A stretch of DNA of 64,000 nucleotides from the NCBI RefSeq assembly GCF_003254395.2, contig NC_037640.1, forward strand, positions 654,501 to 718,500. Reading direction: 5' to 3'. The stretch is from Apis mellifera. Lineage: Eukaryota > Arthropoda > Insecta > Hymenoptera > Apidae. The notes below the pieces were generated by a model. It made no database searches, had not been told where the DNA came from, and saw only the letters and a list, made by a program, of their open reading frames with translations. This document shows, one piece after another, positions 61,797 through 64,000 of this stretch. How positions within the stretch are numbered: position 1 is the stretch's first letter; each line of letters starts with the position of its first letter. Both the position numbers and the translations under genes were made by a program.

Positions 61797-62957
61797 TATT
61801 CAAAAATTTCTGGTCAATTCTTATAGTAAATCTTAAAAAACTAATAATAAACCAATAAATATTTACATTTAAATAATATGAAGTATTATTATTTCAATTA
61901 GTAATTAATCACTGAATCGCTAATATAATTCGAAAGACATCTGTTGAAATATGCAAAATTGTTATAAAATTATTTAGAGGAAAAATTATCTTATGAAATT
62001 GCTTCAATATTATCTATTGGAAAGAATATGGAATAAATAAATGATACTGTGCGAAATATGATGTACAAGATTGTGCACGAAATGAAAGGTCTCAAAAGAT
62101 TGATAAAAAAATTGACAAAATTATAAAACGAAAATTAATTAAAGATGTAAAGAAAACAGTATACCAATATCGTAGTTGAATTACAAACGGAAAAACTTGC
62201 TAGTATTAGTAGAAATACAGTGACAAAAAAATTATACGATGCAGGATTTGATAGAGTTCATGTTAAAAAAATTAAATTAATAAGAAAAATAAAATAGACT
62301 GATTAATGTTTGTCAACAAAAATATTATGATTTGGTTATGGTTGTAGAAAAATAGAAAACGATACTTTTTTCGAATGAATCTAAATTCAATATTTTTAAA
62401 AATGATGAAAAATATTCATGACATTCAATTAATATAAAAAACAAGTATCAAATACCAACTATTGGAGAAAGTATTATGATTCGGAGACCTTTCTCCATTC
62501 AAGAAATTGATCCTCTTATAAAACTTGAGTTATCATCTATGACATCATATAAGAAAATTTTAGAAACTTATATGTTATCATATATTGAAAGAAAATTGAT
62601 ACTTTTAGTAAGATAATGACTCTAAATGTGCATCGAAAATTATAAAAAGAGTGTTTGCAAATGAAGTACAAGTTTTAGATTAATCTTCTCAATTTACGGA
62701 CTTAAACCCAAGAGAATATCTTTGGAAAGAAATGAATAAAAGATCATAGAAATTTTAATAATAGTAGAATTTTTTCAAAATTTAGTAGAGAATAAAATAC
62801 CACATGAGTACATTATTTACTTAATCGAATCCATGTTGTTATGATTATCACAAAAAACATTGTTACAAAATATTAATTATAATAATGTATAAAAATTGTT
62901 ATACAAATAATATGTATTATTTACTCGTTGAACACATTGACCAGAAATTTTTGAAGA
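61797..62957 (+). mobile_element. Tc1-like transposon fossil with clear inverted repeats
   Basis: The left end reads TTCAAAAATTTCTGGTCAAT from 61799, and the right end, inverted from 62955, reads exactly the same 20 bases. TA dinucleotides flank both sides within two bases. The plus strand between them holds a decayed Tc1-type transposase in order: SYEIASILSIGKN near 62000 (helix-turn-helix), ISRNTVTKKLYDAGFDRV near 62200, SNESKFNIFKNDEKYS near 62375 (first catalytic Asp changed to Asn), PTIGESIMIRRPF near 62460 and a tail with LKPKRISLERNE near 62710 where SPDLNPIENLW is expected. Stops and shifts are frequent. The perfectly kept ends on a decayed body suggest a small sequence change rate at the ends by chance, or mobilisation by a relative. 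Confidence 0.82.
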
Positions 62958-62959
62958 TA

Positions 62960-64000
62960 TTAATATACATAATAAATCAAATGAATGAATAAATACATAT
63001 GAAGAATAAATAGCGTTGATTTATTTTATAGTATCTTTTACACAATATGGTATTAAAAAATTTCTTAAGACTTTTCTTTTGGGAAAAAAATTGAAGAAAC
63101 TTTGATCAGAAACTTTTACATGTTATGTATGTATATAACGAATAATGCATATAAAAAGGCAATTGCTAGAACTTTTCTAAAAGAATAAAAATTCGAAAGA
63201 GAAAAGCTACTGATTTATTACTTACCTTTCAGTTCAACAAGTCTCCAACGAGAAGAAAATCCTTGCAAAGAGAAGATTCAACCGGGGATTGAGGATTTTA
63301 GTATCTCGCAAATATTAAAAAGTATTAAGTAGAAACCGTATCTCATATTTCAAAGAAATTGCAGGAATTATACGAGCAAAAACTACATGACCTGCAATTG
63401 AGGATAGCTATTATAAAAATTGTAAAAAGAATAATCTCCATGGGATTGTGAATCTAGAAATAATAACATACAGTTTAATTCTTTGCATTCGTAAGAGACG
63501 CTCTTAGGCGCAATGGCGTTTTATGTTACAAATAGCGATATTACTAAGCAGCCATAATGTTTGCTTATGTTGAATGTTAGATTATGTTGAATCTTCAAGA
63601 AATAAATAATATCAGTTCATGAATAGTTTTCTTAACTCTTCATGTATTTTCTTGAGAAGGATAATATGATACATCTTAAAATAAATATATTTTTTTCTTA
63701 AATTAAGATTATTTTAGAATTTTAAATTAGTATGTCTTCTAATTTGAATTTGACAGTTATGAATGGGAATAGGAATATTACTTTTAAAGTTTTTAAGAAA
63801 TCAATTCAAATGAAAATGATGATTTGATTTTTCGTTGTTGAACAACGAAATTATCTTTATATATATTTTTATATATTTATATATATATCTTTATATATTT
63901 ATATTATAAAGCACTTGATGATAAAAGTGAATGAAAACGGATGAAAAAAATAAGAAGGCGAAAAATCGAAGGCGAATAATAGACGATGAATATGAAAATG
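62960..64000. other. Right-hand end of window, no gene recognised
   Basis: A better-mixed stretch at 63205-63560 includes purine-rich sequence but no open frame of useful length. A perfect short inverted repeat (CGTTGTTGAACAACG) lies at about 63833-63847. TA-rich repeats at 63855-63905 precede the window edge, where a purine-rich stretch containing GAAGGCGAA repeats continues outside. Confidence 0.45.

Noticed and set aside
1..64000. tRNA, rRNA, CRISPR arrays, bacterial operons or toxin systems
   Set aside because: No tRNA-like B-box with a matching arm, no rRNA stretch and no spaced identical repeats were found. Gene structure is clearly eukaryotic.

Overview
The window is a strongly A+T-rich piece of an insect nuclear genome. 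Spliced genes with short AT-rich introns, standard GT-AG junctions, mariner-type elements and bee-like protein sequences point to a hymenopteran, most likely a honey bee (Apis). The species is an inference. There is no bacterial, organellar or CRISPR-like content.

The window falls into two parts. Bases 1 to about 20.8 kb hold five recognisable protein genes, whose exon structures I rebuilt from splice sites and reading-frame phase. TFAM (+, 1658-2847) is a mitochondrial HMG-box protein. CAMLG (-, 4297-5352) is the tail-anchored-protein insertion receptor subunit. Caf1-55/RBBP4 (+, 6225-8336) is a histone chaperone. Slob (-, 9426-12525, with an alternative N-terminal exon at 16194-16522) is a pseudokinase that binds the Slowpoke channel. 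The last is a MAGE/NSE3 subunit of SMC5/6 (-, 19570-20754). TFAM and CAMLG converge, CAMLG and Caf1-55 are divergent across an 872-bp gap with an E2F-like site, and Caf1-55 and Slob converge. Each reconstruction stays in frame from start to stop.

From about 21 kb to 64 kb I find no convincing host gene. This part holds AT-rich filler, microsatellites, degenerate tandem arrays and transposon fossils. The fossils are a Tigger/pogo-like element (22.0-24.6 kb), the C-terminal part of an R1-type non-LTR retrotransposon (37.9-38.9 kb), a complete mariner with both inverted repeats and TA duplication (39422-40680), an internally deleted mariner-related element with a DUF4817-like N terminus (53.67-54.55 kb), a 5'-truncated second mariner (55.55-56.20 kb), a decayed protein of an unnamed insect repeat family (56.3-57.7 kb), a piggyBac-like fossil (58.4-60.4 kb) and a Tc1-like fossil with clear inverted repeats (61.80-62.96 kb). 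All have stops or frameshifts, so none looks autonomous now.

The most informative observations are the two alternative Slob first exons that share splice phase, one carrying paired 14-3-3-type sites; a splice-acceptor choice that decides Slob's C terminus; the nested graveyard of different cut-and-paste families at 52-63 kb; and a degenerate tandem repeat family present in two places more than 12 kb apart.
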